NCBI RefSeq assembly: GCF_007859675.1
Contig: NZ_CP042305.1
Location: 1,922,001 to 1,986,000, forward strand
From: Humibacter ginsenosidimutans
Lineage (GTDB): Bacteria; Actinomycetota; Actinomycetes; Actinomycetales; Microbacteriaceae
DNA: 64,000 nt
Direction of reading: 5' to 3'
Shown piece after piece: positions 43,289-54,351 of the stretch (position 1 is the first letter of the stretch; the number at the start of each line of letters is the position of its first letter). The notes under the pieces were generated by a model. It had not been told where the DNA came from. It saw only the letters and a program-made list of their open reading frames with translations, and did not search any database. A program made the translations under genes and the position numbers.

Positions 43289-44902
43289 ATGTCAACACCG
43301 CTTGCTTCATCGGTCGTGCTCGACCGCCTCACCTTCGCCTGGCCCGACGGATCTGTCGCACTCAACTCCGTCTCCGGCGCGTTCGGCACCGGCCGCACCG
43401 GCCTGGTCGGCCGCAACGGCTCGGGCAAATCCACACTGCTGCGCCTGATCGCCGGCGAGCTGACGCCCACCTCGGGGTCGGTCTCCGCGACCGGCGAGGT
43501 CGCCTACCTTCCGCAGCAGCTCACCCTCGAGACGGACGAGAGGGTCGCTACACTCCTCGGCGTCGCCGAGGCTCTCGACGCCGTCCGGGCGATCACCGCC
43601 GGCGACGTCGACCCGGCACACTTCGACGCCGTCGGGGACGACTGGGACGTCGAGGCACGCGCCCAGGTCGCGCTCGCCGACGCCGGACTCGATCCGTCCT
43701 TCCTCGACCGCACAGTCGGGGAGCTCTCGGGAGGCGAGGCCGTGCTGGTCGCCGTGGCGGGCATCCGCGTGCGCCGCGCGCCCATCACCCTGCTCGACGA
43801 GCCGACCAACAATCTCGATCGGGATGCGCGTGCCCGGCTCGGCGAGCTGGTGCGCGGCTGGCGCGGCACGCTCATCGTGGTCAGCCACGACGTCGCGCTG
43901 CTCGAGCTGATGGATGAGACGGCCGAGCTGTACGGCAGCGACCTGAGCGTGTTCGGCGGCCCGTATTCCGAGTGGCGGGCCTGGCTCGACGCCGAGCAGG
44001 ATGCCGCACGGCAGGCCGAGAGGGACGCCAAGCAGGCCTTCAAGAAGGAGAAACGCCAGCGCATCGAGGCCGAGACCAAACTCGCCACCAGGGCGCGCAT
44101 GGCGCACAAGGCGGAGGCCGAGAAGCGGGTTCCCAAGATCGTGGCGCACGGCCGGCGCATGCAGGCGGAGGTGTCGGCGGGCAAGCTGCGCACCGAAGTC
44201 GCCGGAAAGGAGGAGATGGCCAGACAGGCGCTCGACGCCGCAGGGCACCGGGTGCGCGACGACGCCTCGATGAAGATCGCGCTGCCCGATCCGGGGCTCT
44301 CGACCGCGAGGCGCATCGCGACGCTCGGCGACTCCTCACGCTCGTGGGCGATCCAGGGACCGGAACGGGTCGCGCTGATCGGCCGCAACGGCGTGGGCAA
44401 GACCACGCTGCTGCGCAAGCTGCTGCCCGGCAGTGCGGATGCCGCTTTCGACCCGAATCCCGAAGCGCGCGCCCACGCGCACACCGACCGCATCGGCTAC
44501 CTGTCGCAACGGGTCGACGGGCTGGATGACGCGGCATCCGTCGTCGAGAACGTCGCGGCCGCTGCGCCGAGCGTGCCGGAGAAGGAGCTGCGCAACCAGC
44601 TGGCCCGGTTCCTCATCCGCGGTGCGGCCATGGATCGTCCGGTCGGCGCCCTTTCGGGCGGGGAGCGTTTCCGTGTCGCGCTCGCGACACTGCTGCTGGC
44701 CGATCCCGCGCCGCACCTGGTGGTGCTCGATGAGCCGACGAACAACCTCGACCTCGACACTGTGGACCAGCTCGTCAACGCGCTGCGCGCCTACCGCGGT
44801 GCCGTCATCGTCGTGAGCCACGACGACGCCTTCCTCGGTCAGCTCGGGCTCGATCTGACCCTGGAGTTGGATGCCGATGGCCGGCTCACCGAGATGGGCT
44901 GA
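43289..44902 (+). CDS. ABC-F family ATPase (ribosome-associated)
   Basis: 537 residues, two ABC domains and no membrane segment. NBD1: Walker A GRNGSGKST (41-49), LSGGE signature, Walker B LLDEPTNNLD. An Arg/Lys/Ala-rich interdomain helix pair (about 230-335) corresponds to the P-site tRNA interaction motif region. NBD2: GRNGVGKTT, LSGGERFRVALATLLL, LDEPTNNLDLD. ABC-F proteins act on the ribosome, either in translation control or in displacing antibiotics; which applies here is undecided. CGGGAG six bases before ATG 43289 fixes the start. It converges with the CtaG-like gene after seven bases. Confidence 0.9.
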   Translation: MSTPLASSVVLDRLTFAWPDGSVALNSVSGAFGTGRTGLVGRNGSGKSTLLRLIAGELTPTSGSVSATGEVAYLPQQLTLETDERVATLLGVAEALDAVRAITAGDVDPAHFDAVGDDWDVEARAQVALADAGLDPSFLDRTVGELSGGEAVLVAVAGIRVRRAPITLLDEPTNNLDRDARARLGELVRGWRGTLIVVSHDVALLELMDETAELYGSDLSVFGGPYSEWRAWLDAEQDAARQAERDAKQAFKKEKRQRIEAETKLATRARMAHKAEAEKRVPKIVAHGRRMQAEVSAGKLRTEVAGKEEMARQALDAAGHRVRDDASMKIALPDPGLSTARRIATLGDSSRSWAIQGPERVALIGRNGVGKTTLLRKLLPGSADAAFDPNPEARAHAHTDRIGYLSQRVDGLDDAASVVENVAAAAPSVPEKELRNQLARFLIRGAAMDRPVGALSGGERFRVALATLLLADPAPHLVVLDEPTNNLDLDTVDQLVNALRAYRGAVIVVSHDDAFLGQLGLDLTLELDADGRLTEMG

Positions 44903-44909
44903 CGCCCGC

Positions 44910-45794
44910 TCACCGATGCCAGTCGTTGAGGTGCGCCTGGGTGAGCCGCTCCATCTCCTCGTCGCTGAGCTCATCGATGGCCTTGGCCTCCCTGTCGTCC
45001 GTTCTCGCCCAGCGCAGGAACAGGATGATGATGATGGGAATGTCGGCCACCTCGGCGATGAACCAGATGAAGTCGCCTGCCAGATGTTGGTCGTGCAGCG
45101 GGTTCGGAAACCACGACGGCATTCCCGCCTGCACGTTCGTCACGCCGTCGATGACGACGTTGTGCAGTCGCAACAGGATGCCCGGAATCGCGTCGAAGAT
45201 CAGGGCCGCCATGGCGATCATGAACTCGAACATGAGCGAGAGGCTGAGATGCTTTCTCGTCGACTCGGCGATCGGCACAATGGTGAGCAGTCCGAAGAGC
45301 GGGATGAACACCGTCGCGAAGGTCTGCGGAATCGGACTCAGGCGCAACCACGCGGCAAGCGGTGTGACGAAGAGCAGAAAGATCACCATCGTGAAGATCG
45401 GCTCGAACACGGCGTTGCCGACAGTGCGCACGAACCTGCTCTGCAGAAAACTGTCGAGGCCGGCGCGACCCCGATCGTTCAGTGCCGCCCGTGCGAGCGC
45501 CACCGGACGCCCGAGCGCCAACAACCACGGCACGAGGAACAGCAGCAGCGCCCAGCGTGTGATCTCCGCCCAGCGCAGTTCATAGGTGAAAGCGCCGAGA
45601 AACCCGAACGAGACGGCAGCGTACGATCCCAGTCCGAGAACGAAGAAGCCGAGGGTCGGCAGAGCCGGCCACACCGTTCCCCTGCGCCTGGCGGCGATGA
45701 TTCCGACGACATATGCGGCGGCGAGAACGACGAGCGTGACGGCGGCGACCCAGTCGAAACGGAACGTGGTCAGAACGACGGAGAACGGGGGCAT
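44910..45794 (-). CDS. cytochrome c oxidase assembly protein (CtaG-like)
   Basis: 294 residues with about seven membrane helices. It matches the caa3_CtaG family (YELRWAEITRWALLLFLVPWLLALGRP, LHNVVIDGVTNVQAGMPSWFPNPLHDQHLAGDFIWFIAE). Family members are thought to help copper insertion into heme-copper oxidase. The conserved His residues of LHDQHLAGD fit a metal role. A SURF1 gene 2.3 kb away in the same orientation supports an oxidase-assembly theme. The C-terminal tail is charged and cytoplasmic. Confidence 0.85.
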   Translation of the reverse strand: MPPFSVVLTTFRFDWVAAVTLVVLAAAYVVGIIAARRRGTVWPALPTLGFFVLGLGSYAAVSFGFLGAFTYELRWAEITRWALLLFLVPWLLALGRPVALARAALNDRGRAGLDSFLQSRFVRTVGNAVFEPIFTMVIFLLFVTPLAAWLRLSPIPQTFATVFIPLFGLLTIVPIAESTRKHLSLSLMFEFMIAMAALIFDAIPGILLRLHNVVIDGVTNVQAGMPSWFPNPLHDQHLAGDFIWFIAEVADIPIIIILFLRWARTDDREAKAIDELSDEEMERLTQAHLNDWHR

Positions 45795-45950
45795 GACGAT
45801 GGGAACGATACCCGCCCATTCAAGGGATGCGCCGAGTCACGCCTGAGCGCGGTCACAGCCGAGAGGGCCGCCCCGTCTCACTCCCACTCGACCGCTTCGC
45901 GCCCGAGTGCCACCCTGCACCTCCTGCGAGCGGGAGTGCCGCCGCCCGCG

Positions 45951-47556
<1,606 letters not shown>

Positions 47557-47561
<5 letters not shown>

Positions 47562-48089
47562 GGGATGCCTCCACCTTGGGCTCGGTTGACGGAACGGGGT
47601 TCTCGGCGAGGAACTTCCTCACCTGCTTGGTGATGAAGTGCTCGACGATGAACGACATGAAGGGCACGACGCCGCCGAGGGCGATTTGCAGGAACTTCGT
47701 GAACGACATGCGCATCAGCGACCACAGCCTGAAGTCGGCGATGAGGTAGAGCACGTACAGCCAGCCGTGCGCGATGAGAATGCCGGTCGAGACATCGAAT
47801 CCCGCCTGGCTCGATGCCGCGTCGCCGGTGTACGGCACGAGCGCGACCACCGGCTGCCCCGGCGCGAACGCGTAGACGGAATACCCGACGCCGTATTTGA
47901 GGATCATCTCCGCCACGAGCAGCAGCAGCATGATTCCGGTGATGTAGGCGGTGACCTGATAGAACCTGAGCGCGCCGGGGATCTTGGGGATGTCCACCGT
48001 GCGCGGCCGGGCCGAATTCGCTGATCGGAGCTGCTCGATCGTGCGCTGAAGAAGGCTTCCGCCGTCCTCGTTCTGGGGGAGTTCGGCAT
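47557..48089 (-). CDS. DUF3817 membrane protein, N-terminus probably frame-broken
   Basis: The confident part, from GTG 47997, is 146 residues: [28 protein letters not shown], two to three membrane helices, and [17 protein letters not shown], all typical of DUF3817. Upstream codons in the same frame still look coding ([20 protein letters not shown]) but have no start. ATG 48089, preceded by TAGACT at a seven-base gap, would join them if one C is missing from the five-C run at 48075-48079. Function unknown; members sit next to guaA in many Actinobacteria, as here. Confidence 0.75.
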
Positions 48090-48099
48090 GAGGATCAGT

Positions 48100-49053
48100 C
48101 TAATTGGGCTCGTGTGACGAGTTGCTGGGTGCGGATGGCTCTGCCTCTGCTTCTGCTTCTGCCGCCGAAGGCACGGAGGCGTCCGCTCCGGGTGCGACGC
48201 GCTCCGCGGCGTCCCTGGCGGGTGCGATGTCGTCGGCCGGTGCGGCACCTTCGGCAGGCGCGGCCCCCGACCATGCGGCGAGCGCGGCCTCGTACTCGGC
48301 CTCGGCGTCTTCGCGCTGCTTCTCCCAGGCATCCTTCACGACCCGATACCAGAGGAAGATCGCGAAGCCGGCGAAGAGCGCCCACTCCGCCGCGTAGAAG
48401 ATGTTCAGCCAGTTGACGGTGGTCTGCTCGACCGGTGGGGGCGAGTAGATCGGCTGCAGACCGGCGGGCACCGCACCGTGCTCCACGAGGTAGGAGCTGT
48501 AGATGTCGGAATCGCCGATGCCGTGCCAGCGATTGACGAGCGAGGCGACCGACATCTCCTTCATGAGGAACGGGTCGGGTCCGGCGGCGGGTGCCGCGGG
48601 CGCCTCGGAGGGCAGCAGCCGTCCGACGAGCGTGACCGCCTGGGGTGTCTGCGCCTTCAGCCGGGCGATGGCCGCCTCGGCCCGCTCCTCGGTCGGCGCC
48701 CAGCCGCGGGCCACGGCGAGCTGAGCTGTGCGACCCTTCACATCCGGGTCGGAGGGCGTGAACCGAGCGATGACCCAATACCCGGCGGCACCGTTGTTGA
48801 GCCGGTCGGCGAGCATCCCGTAGTCCTGTGGCGCGAACGTGCCGCGCGTGTGCACGAGCTGACCCTCGCCGTCGGTGGTGGGAGCCGAGTTCACCCTGCC
48901 CACCGAGTTCAACGGCAGCACGTGCTCCGTCGAGTGCTCCACGACGTGACCGGACTCGACGGCGCGTTCGAGCTGCCACTGACCGAGCCAGGCGAAGCCG
49001 GCCGCGACGACGAGAGCGAGCAGCAGTGCCGCGATCCACTTGGGGCGCACCAT
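48100..49053 (-). CDS. SURF1 family cytochrome oxidase biogenesis protein
   Basis: 317 residues from ATG 49053 (MVRPKWIAALLLALVV). It has the SURF1 pattern: first helix at about 6-24 followed by LGQWQLERAVE, a large periplasmic domain (VHTRGTFAPQDY, YWVIARF, VARGWAP, VTLVGRLLPSEAP), and a second helix at about 225-245 (NWLNIFYAAEWALFAGFAIFLWY). The long acidic Ala/Glu tail (about 255-317) is unusual. SURF1 assists heme a insertion into oxidase. In-frame codons upstream overlap the antiporter gene end and lack a better start. Confidence 0.9.
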   Translation of the reverse strand: MVRPKWIAALLLALVVAAGFAWLGQWQLERAVESGHVVEHSTEHVLPLNSVGRVNSAPTTDGEGQLVHTRGTFAPQDYGMLADRLNNGAAGYWVIARFTPSDPDVKGRTAQLAVARGWAPTEERAEAAIARLKAQTPQAVTLVGRLLPSEAPAAPAAGPDPFLMKEMSVASLVNRWHGIGDSDIYSSYLVEHGAVPAGLQPIYSPPPVEQTTVNWLNIFYAAEWALFAGFAIFLWYRVVKDAWEKQREDAEAEYEAALAAWSGAAPAEGAAPADDIAPARDAAERVAPGADASVPSAAEAEAEAEPSAPSNSSHEPN

Positions 49054-49135
49054 CGTGCGACCCAGCGACTCGGTCTTCGGCAGCGCGGGTCTGGTGTCGG
49101 CGCTGCCCGGCGCCTGCGGGGTGTGCGTGGAGATG

Positions 49136-50545
49136 TCAGTTCTGCTTTCGTGAGTCGTCTGCGCCTGCCTGCCGCATCGCCTCTTCGACGACGCGATCGA
49201 CCGCCTCGCGGCTCGGCTCGTCTTGCGGATCGCCCTCGTCGGACTGCTGTCCGCTGGTGACGGCATCCACGAGGCCGATCTCCTCGTCGAGCACGGGGTT
49301 GCGCCCCTTCTTCGAAGGGCGGCGACGCGGCCTGATCAGTGCAGCACCGATCCTTTCAGAATTGGCTGTGAGCACGGGCCCGAGGATGGCCATGATCAGC
49401 ACGTAGAGACCGGCGAACGGCTCGAGCTTCTGGTTGAGCCCGGCGGCCAGCGAGAGTGTGGCGAGGATCAGCGTGAACTCGCCACGGTTCATCAGCACGG
49501 CGGCGATGTTGATGCCGTCGCGGGCATCCAACCGGTTGAAGAGCGCGATCAGCTCGCCGGAGATCACGTTGAGCACCACGGTGAGCACGACGGCGATGAT
49601 GACGAGCCACGCCACGCTGCCGAACTCGGCGATGTTGAGCGCGAGCCCGAAGTTCAAGAAGAAGAAGGCGGCGAACACGTCGCGCAGCGGGATCGAGATG
49701 CGCTCGATCTTGCCCGAGAAGCGGGTGGCGCCCAGCACGAGGCCGATCAGGAACGCGCCGATGGCATCCGTGACCCCGATCAGCTCGCCGAGGCCGGCGA
49801 ACAGCAGCGCCAGACCGAAGAACAGAATGGTGAACAGCTCGTCGTCACGGGTGCGGAAGAGCGCGGAGAACAGGCGTGCGCCCCAGCGCGCCACCGCGAA
49901 CATCACGACCAGGAACACGGCGGCTATGGAGAGTTGCAGCACGACGGGCCAGAACTCGGTCTTGCCGCTGAGCACCACGGAGACGATCGCCAGATAGATG
50001 GCGATGAAGACGTCGCCGATGACCGTCGCGCCGAGGATGGCAGGGGTCTCGTTGTTGGCCAGCCTGCCCAGCTCGATGAGCATCTTGGTGATGATGGCGC
50101 TCGAGGATGTTCCCACCATGCCCGCGATGATCAGCGCCTCGCGGGTTCCCCAGCCGACCAGTTCGCCGAACAGGAAGCCCATCCCCATGTTCAGCACGAT
50201 GTAGGTGCCGCCGGAGATGAGCAGACGGCCGGCGTTGCCGAAGAACTCGTCCTGGTCGAACTCCAGCCCCAGGTTGAACAGCAGCAGGATCAGACCGAAG
50301 ATGGCGATCAGCTCGATGTCGCCTGAGTCGAAGTTGAGCGGGAAGAAGCCCGTGTGCGGGCTCGCCAGCAGCCCGACGAGCATGTAGATCGGGATGGCGG
50401 GAAGCTTGACCAGCTTGCCCAAGCGGCCGAGACCGTATGCGATCACGAACAGTGCGCCGAGCACCATCAGGTCGGTGGCCACGGAGTCGCTGGCCCCGGC
50501 GGAGCGGGTGAAGAACAGGGTGGGGACGGCGGCGACCACGCTCAC
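49136..50545 (-). CDS. monovalent cation:proton antiporter, CPA2 (KhtU-like)
   Basis: 469 residues from GTG, with about twelve membrane helices. CPA2 features include GLILLLFNLGLEFDQDEF, MVGTSSSAIITKMLIELG and AFLIGLVLGATRFSGKIE. The C-terminal tail is charged, and no RCK/TrkA-N domain is fused. It overlaps the preceding gene for a soluble TrkA-C protein by four bases (GTGA at 50542-50545). That arrangement matches the KhtT-KhtU pair, where the soluble subunit gates K+ efflux. The ion is inferred. Confidence 0.88.
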   Translation of the reverse strand: MSVVAAVPTLFFTRSAGASDSVATDLMVLGALFVIAYGLGRLGKLVKLPAIPIYMLVGLLASPHTGFFPLNFDSGDIELIAIFGLILLLFNLGLEFDQDEFFGNAGRLLISGGTYIVLNMGMGFLFGELVGWGTREALIIAGMVGTSSSAIITKMLIELGRLANNETPAILGATVIGDVFIAIYLAIVSVVLSGKTEFWPVVLQLSIAAVFLVVMFAVARWGARLFSALFRTRDDELFTILFFGLALLFAGLGELIGVTDAIGAFLIGLVLGATRFSGKIERISIPLRDVFAAFFFLNFGLALNIAEFGSVAWLVIIAVVLTVVLNVISGELIALFNRLDARDGINIAAVLMNRGEFTLILATLSLAAGLNQKLEPFAGLYVLIMAILGPVLTANSERIGAALIRPRRRPSKKGRNPVLDEEIGLVDAVTSGQQSDEGDPQDEPSREAVDRVVEEAMRQAGADDSRKQN

Positions 50546-51072
50546 ACTCCGGGCGGCGCGTCAGCAAGGGCGGGCTTGGCCACCTCTCCGGTGCGGAAGT
50601 ATGTGAACGCCTTGGCGACCTTCTCCGGCGAGCCCGCGACGACGAGCGTGTCGCCGGGGAACACCTTGAAATCGGCGGCAGGCGCCGGGTTCGTGGAGTC
50701 GCCGCGCACGACGGCGACCACGGTGAGGCCGACCATGCCGACCTCGGCGGGGCTGCCGAGGCGCTGGCCCGCGATGTAGTCCTCGTAGTCGACCGTGAAC
50801 CAGTCGATCGACAGGCCCGGAATCTGGTCGAGCGCCGTCAGCGACTCGGTGATCTGGGTGCCGCCGAGCAGTTCGGCGAGCGTGTGAGCCTCGTCGTCGC
50901 TGAGCCGCAACGACACCTTGGTGACCTTCGCCGTGTCTTCGTCGTCGGAGAACGTGATGAGGTCGGAGTGCCCTGATCTGTGCGCGATGACACCGACCTT
51001 GCCGCCGTCTTCCGTGACGAAAGTGTGCAGCACCCCCACACCGGGAAGCTTCACCCGTCGTACATCAACCAT
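50542..51072 (-). CDS. TrkA-C domain regulatory subunit (KhtT-like)
   Basis: 176 residues, soluble. The N-terminal domain (about 1-75; KLPGVGVLHTFVTEDGGKVGVIAHRSG) and the C-terminal RCK_C/TrkA_C domain (about 95-160; VGLTVVAVVRGDS, DFKVFPGDTLVVAGSPEKV) match KhtT. In Bacillus this subunit binds a cyclic dinucleotide to control the antiporter; that is family knowledge, not shown here. ATG 51072 has GGGGAG upstream. It is the first gene of the coupled pair. Confidence 0.88.
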   Translation of the reverse strand: MVDVRRVKLPGVGVLHTFVTEDGGKVGVIAHRSGHSDLITFSDDEDTAKVTKVSLRLSDDEAHTLAELLGGTQITESLTALDQIPGLSIDWFTVDYEDYIAGQRLGSPAEVGMVGLTVVAVVRGDSTNPAPAADFKVFPGDTLVVAGSPEKVAKAFTYFRTGEVAKPALADAPPGV

Positions 51073-51217
51073 CGCCAAGGACTCCCCTGATTCGCGCGTC
51101 ATTCCAGTGTAGTCAGCGGTCCGCGCGGGGTTCCCGGGCGGCGCTCCGCCCTGGGTGAACGGGCGCTGGCGGCCTCGCGCCGCGGCTGGGCGCCGCTCCG
51201 CCGACGGTGCGCGCAAT

Positions 51218-51276
51218 TGCGCCAGGTATCGGCATTCGCGCCACGTTTTCTGGCGCGATACGCAAATCCTGGCGCA
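51218..51276. repeat. 59-bp palindromic element, copy 1
   Basis: TGCGCCA arms at the ends and a central GCGCCACGTTTTCTGGCGC hairpin. It has the same length and arm plan as the copy at 52433-52491, with differences mostly in the mid-arm bases. It lies upstream of the nuclease-fold gene. Confidence 0.8.
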
Positions 51277-51425
51277 CTAGAGGATGCCTCGTCCATCGAG
51301 CTGCGGCACGATGACCAAGTCAGCGGGCACCGCACTCGTCCTCCACACGACACCGTGTACGGCGGTAGTGCACATTTCGGACCTCGGCTCGGCGAACGAC
51401 CGACTCATCGTCGAAGAATGCCGCG

Positions 51426-52391
51426 GTGACCGACGCCCAGCGAACCGAACCCGAACAGGCGCTCGTCCTCGCCCGCGACCTCCGTGCGCTGGGCCGATAC
51501 GACTCTCAACGCGCGGTCCGCGGTGCACACGAGCTCACGTCGCTGAGATGGGGCGCGTACGCAACGGCATCCGATCTCGCACACCTGAAACCTGCGGAGA
51601 CGTACATGCTCCAGGTGCTCGCAGCGGCGGCGATGCGCAAGGCCCCCGTGGTGACCGGTGTGTCGGCCGGCGTTCTCTGCGGTCTTCCACTGGTGGGCTG
51701 GAATCCGCCGATGGTCTTTCTGATGGGCACAGGGACGAGCGGGCGCCGTCGGAACGGGGTGGTCGAGGTGCCTCGGTGGCGCTCGGCCACTGTCCTCGAC
51801 GGAACACCGAGCATGACTGCACTTCCCGACACCCTGATCGAAGTCTGCAGAACGGCGCCGTTCCTGACGGCGCTCAACATGGTCGATCAGGCGCTGCTCA
51901 TCGATCGATTCGGGTCGCGGCCCCCGATGACGACCCCCGCCGAATTGGCGGACGCGTTCCAGCGCCGCATGCCGTTCCGCGGATCTGCCCGAGTGCGCAC
52001 CGTGCTCGACTTCAGCGACACCCACGCGGAAAGCGTCTTCGAGACGCTCAGTCGCACGACGATCGCCGAAGAGGGATTCCCGACGCCAGTCACACAGATC
52101 GAGGTGATCTTGCCCGACGGCACCGCGGTCTACAGCGATTTCGGCTGGCCGGAGTATCGCGTCCTGGGTGAAGCCGATGGATGGGGCAAGTACGTGAACC
52201 CGCGATACCCGTCCGCGGGATCGCTCGAGGAACGTGTTCGAGCGGAGAAGGCACGAGACAATGCACTCCGTCGCGTCGAGTGGATGCCCGCGCACTGGGA
52301 ATGGAACGACGCCTGGAATCGGAGCCCTCTGACGGCGTGCCTCCAGGATGCCGGTCTTCCGATCGTGCGACGGCGAATGCGGCTGAGGTAG
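51426..52391 (+). CDS. AbiEi-like / Vsr-fold endonuclease-like protein
   Basis: 321 residues from GTG. The N-terminal half (about 10-190) resembles the AbiEi-antitoxin-like winged-helix region found in many actinobacterial proteins of this kind. The C-terminal third has a PD-(D/E)XK (Vsr/DUF559-like) pattern: Glu202 in AESVFETLSR, Asp238 in YSDFGWPEYRVLGE, Glu249-x-Asp251 and Lys255 in EADGWGKY, then a helix (RVRAEKARDNALRR) and a Trp-rich final strand. Nuclease activity and a defence role are inference. No partner toxin is next to it. Two near-identical 59-bp palindromes bracket it. Confidence 0.65.
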   Translation: MTDAQRTEPEQALVLARDLRALGRYDSQRAVRGAHELTSLRWGAYATASDLAHLKPAETYMLQVLAAAAMRKAPVVTGVSAGVLCGLPLVGWNPPMVFLMGTGTSGRRRNGVVEVPRWRSATVLDGTPSMTALPDTLIEVCRTAPFLTALNMVDQALLIDRFGSRPPMTTPAELADAFQRRMPFRGSARVRTVLDFSDTHAESVFETLSRTTIAEEGFPTPVTQIEVILPDGTAVYSDFGWPEYRVLGEADGWGKYVNPRYPSAGSLEERVRAEKARDNALRRVEWMPAHWEWNDAWNRSPLTACLQDAGLPIVRRRMRLR

Positions 52392-52432
52392 CCCGCTGAT
52401 GCGGCCACGTATGGGCAGACATCCGTGGGTAC

Positions 52433-52491
52433 TGCGCCAAGTCTCGGCTCTTGCGCCACGTTTGCTGGCGCAAGAGCCGAAATCTGGCGCA
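52433..52491. repeat. 59-bp palindromic element, copy 2
   Basis: TGCGCCA-n-CGGCTCTTGCGCCA-n7-TGGCGCAAGAGCCG-n-TGGCGCA is an almost perfect palindrome. Copy 1 is at 51218-51276; together they frame 1,156 bases holding one gene. Confidence 0.85.
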
Positions 52492-52533
52492 ACTACGCGC
52501 AGGCATCGACGCCCCGGCACCGAAGAGGCGGCC

Positions 52534-54255
52534 TCAGCCGATGTCGGGAGCCTCCAGGCGCACGCGGTCGGCGGAGGCGTCGTCGGGCTGCTCCTGCGAG
52601 GCGCGCTCCGCGGCGACGCGGCGCAGGTAATACGCGATCTCGCGCTCGACGCGCTCGGCGTCCCAGCCGAGCTCCTCGCCCATCAAGCGTGCAGCAACCG
52701 GGGCCGCGGAGACTCCACGATCCCAGGCCTCGATCGAGATGCGGGTGCGACGGGCGAGCACATCGTCCACGTGCAGCGCACCCTCGTGCGACGCCGCGTA
52801 GACGACCTCGGCGGCCACATAGTCGTCTGCGCCGGGCAGCGGCTCGGCCAGTTCCGGCCGCTCGGCGATGAGGTCGAGCACTTCCTGGGCCAGAGTGCCG
52901 TAGCGGCCCAGCAGGTGCTCGACGCGGCTGACGTGGATGCCTGCCCTCCGCGCGATCCGCGCCCGCCGGTTCCACGCGGCCCGGTATCCGTTGGCGCCGA
53001 CGAGCGGCAACTCGGCGGTGGCGGATGCCGGCACCTTGCCGTCGAGGGCGCTCGCGGCCGCGTCGATGGCATCCTTCGCCATCACCCGATAGGTGGTCCA
53101 CTTGCCGCCGGCGATCACCACCAGGCCGGGCACCGCGTGCGCCACGATGTGCTCGCGGGAGAGCTTCGACGTCTGATCGGACTCCCCCGCCAGCAGCGGA
53201 CGCAGACCCGCGTAGACGCCCTCCACGTCTTCTCTGGTGAGCGGAACACCGAGCACGGCGTTGACGTGCTCGAGCAGGTAGTCGATGTCGGCCGCCGTGG
53301 CCGCAGGGTGCGACTTGGAGAGGTGCCAGTCGGTGTCGGTGGTGCCGATGAGCCAGTGCCTGCCCCACGGGATGACGAACAGCACGCTCTTCTCGGTGCG
53401 CAGCAGCAGGCCGGAGGCGGACTGGAACCTGTCGCGCGGCACCACGAGATGGATGCCCTTCGACGCCCGCACCTTGAACTGGCCGCGTTCGCCCACCATC
53501 GACTGGGTGTCGTCGGTCCACACGCCGGTGGCGTTGACGACCTGCTTCGCCCGGATCTCGAACAGCTCATCGGTCTCGCGGTCGCGCGCCCGCACGCCCA
53601 CGACACGCTCGCCGACCTTGAGGAATCCCTCGACGCGCACCCGGTTCGCGACGTGCGCGCCGTAGTGCGCCGCAGTGCGGGCCACGGATGCCGTGTACCT
53701 GGCGTCGTCCACCTGCGCGTCGTAATACGTGATCCCGCCGACGTAGGAATCGGCAGCGAGCGACGGCGACAGCTTGCGCACCTGGTTGCGCGTGAGGTGC
53801 CTGTGGTGCGGCACGCCAGGCGGGCGCAGGCCCGTGTAGCTGAAGAGGTCGTAGAGCAGCATGCCGCTGCCGACGTAGAACCGCTCGATCACGCGGCGCT
53901 TGAGCGGGTAGAGGAACCGCACCGGCTTCACCAGGTGCGGCGCGAGCTGCTGCAGCAGCAGGCCGCGTTCGATGAGCGCCTCGCGCACGAGCCTGAAATC
54001 GAGCTGCTCCAGGTAGCGGATGCCGCCGTGCACGAGCTTCGACGAGCGGCTGGAGGTGCCGGATGCCCAGTCCCTCTGCTCGACGAGACCGACGGTGAGG
54101 CCGCGCGTGACGGCATCCAGTGCCGACCCGGTGCCCACGATGCCGCCGCCGATGACGAGCACGTCGAGCTCGTCTGCCTGCATCGCGGCGATGGCCGCCG
54201 CACGCTCGGCTGGGCCCAGCTTGGCCGAGCGTTCGATGGATTCGGACGCGCTCAT
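52534..54255 (-). CDS. glpD: aerobic glycerol-3-phosphate dehydrogenase
   Basis: 573 residues, typical of GlpD. It oxidises sn-glycerol-3-phosphate to dihydroxyacetone phosphate and feeds electrons to quinone at the membrane. The FAD motif VLVIGGGIVGTGSALDAVTRG lies near residues 33-53, with the family motifs SSRSSKLVHGGIRYLEQ and GGKWTTYRVMAKDAID and a C-terminal DAO_C domain. ATG 54255 has a near-consensus AGGAGG site eight bases upstream. No glpF or glpK is adjacent. guaB3 lies upstream on the same strand (96-base gap). Confidence 0.95.
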   Translation of the reverse strand: MSASESIERSAKLGPAERAAAIAAMQADELDVLVIGGGIVGTGSALDAVTRGLTVGLVEQRDWASGTSSRSSKLVHGGIRYLEQLDFRLVREALIERGLLLQQLAPHLVKPVRFLYPLKRRVIERFYVGSGMLLYDLFSYTGLRPPGVPHHRHLTRNQVRKLSPSLAADSYVGGITYYDAQVDDARYTASVARTAAHYGAHVANRVRVEGFLKVGERVVGVRARDRETDELFEIRAKQVVNATGVWTDDTQSMVGERGQFKVRASKGIHLVVPRDRFQSASGLLLRTEKSVLFVIPWGRHWLIGTTDTDWHLSKSHPAATAADIDYLLEHVNAVLGVPLTREDVEGVYAGLRPLLAGESDQTSKLSREHIVAHAVPGLVVIAGGKWTTYRVMAKDAIDAAASALDGKVPASATAELPLVGANGYRAAWNRRARIARRAGIHVSRVEHLLGRYGTLAQEVLDLIAERPELAEPLPGADDYVAAEVVYAASHEGALHVDDVLARRTRISIEAWDRGVSAAPVAARLMGEELGWDAERVEREIAYYLRRVAAERASQEQPDDASADRVRLEAPDIG

Positions 54256-54351
54256 GGACGGGACCTCCTGGCGAGAGACGGGCGTTCGTGGTGCTGTGCT
54301 GTGGTCGCTTTCGGCCGACGTTCCGGTGGTTCTGCCGCCCACTCCGTCGGG

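Noticed and set aside
43159..43917. Overlapping upstream frame as a leader peptide for the ABC-F gene
   Set aside because: It runs hundreds of bases into the ABC-F gene in another frame and is Arg-rich; no short peptide with its own stop was found.
51284..52171. Alternative 295-codon frame overlapping the nuclease-fold gene
   Set aside because: Its composition (Arg/Ser/His) is that of an out-of-frame reading, while the 51426 frame shows conserved catalytic positions.
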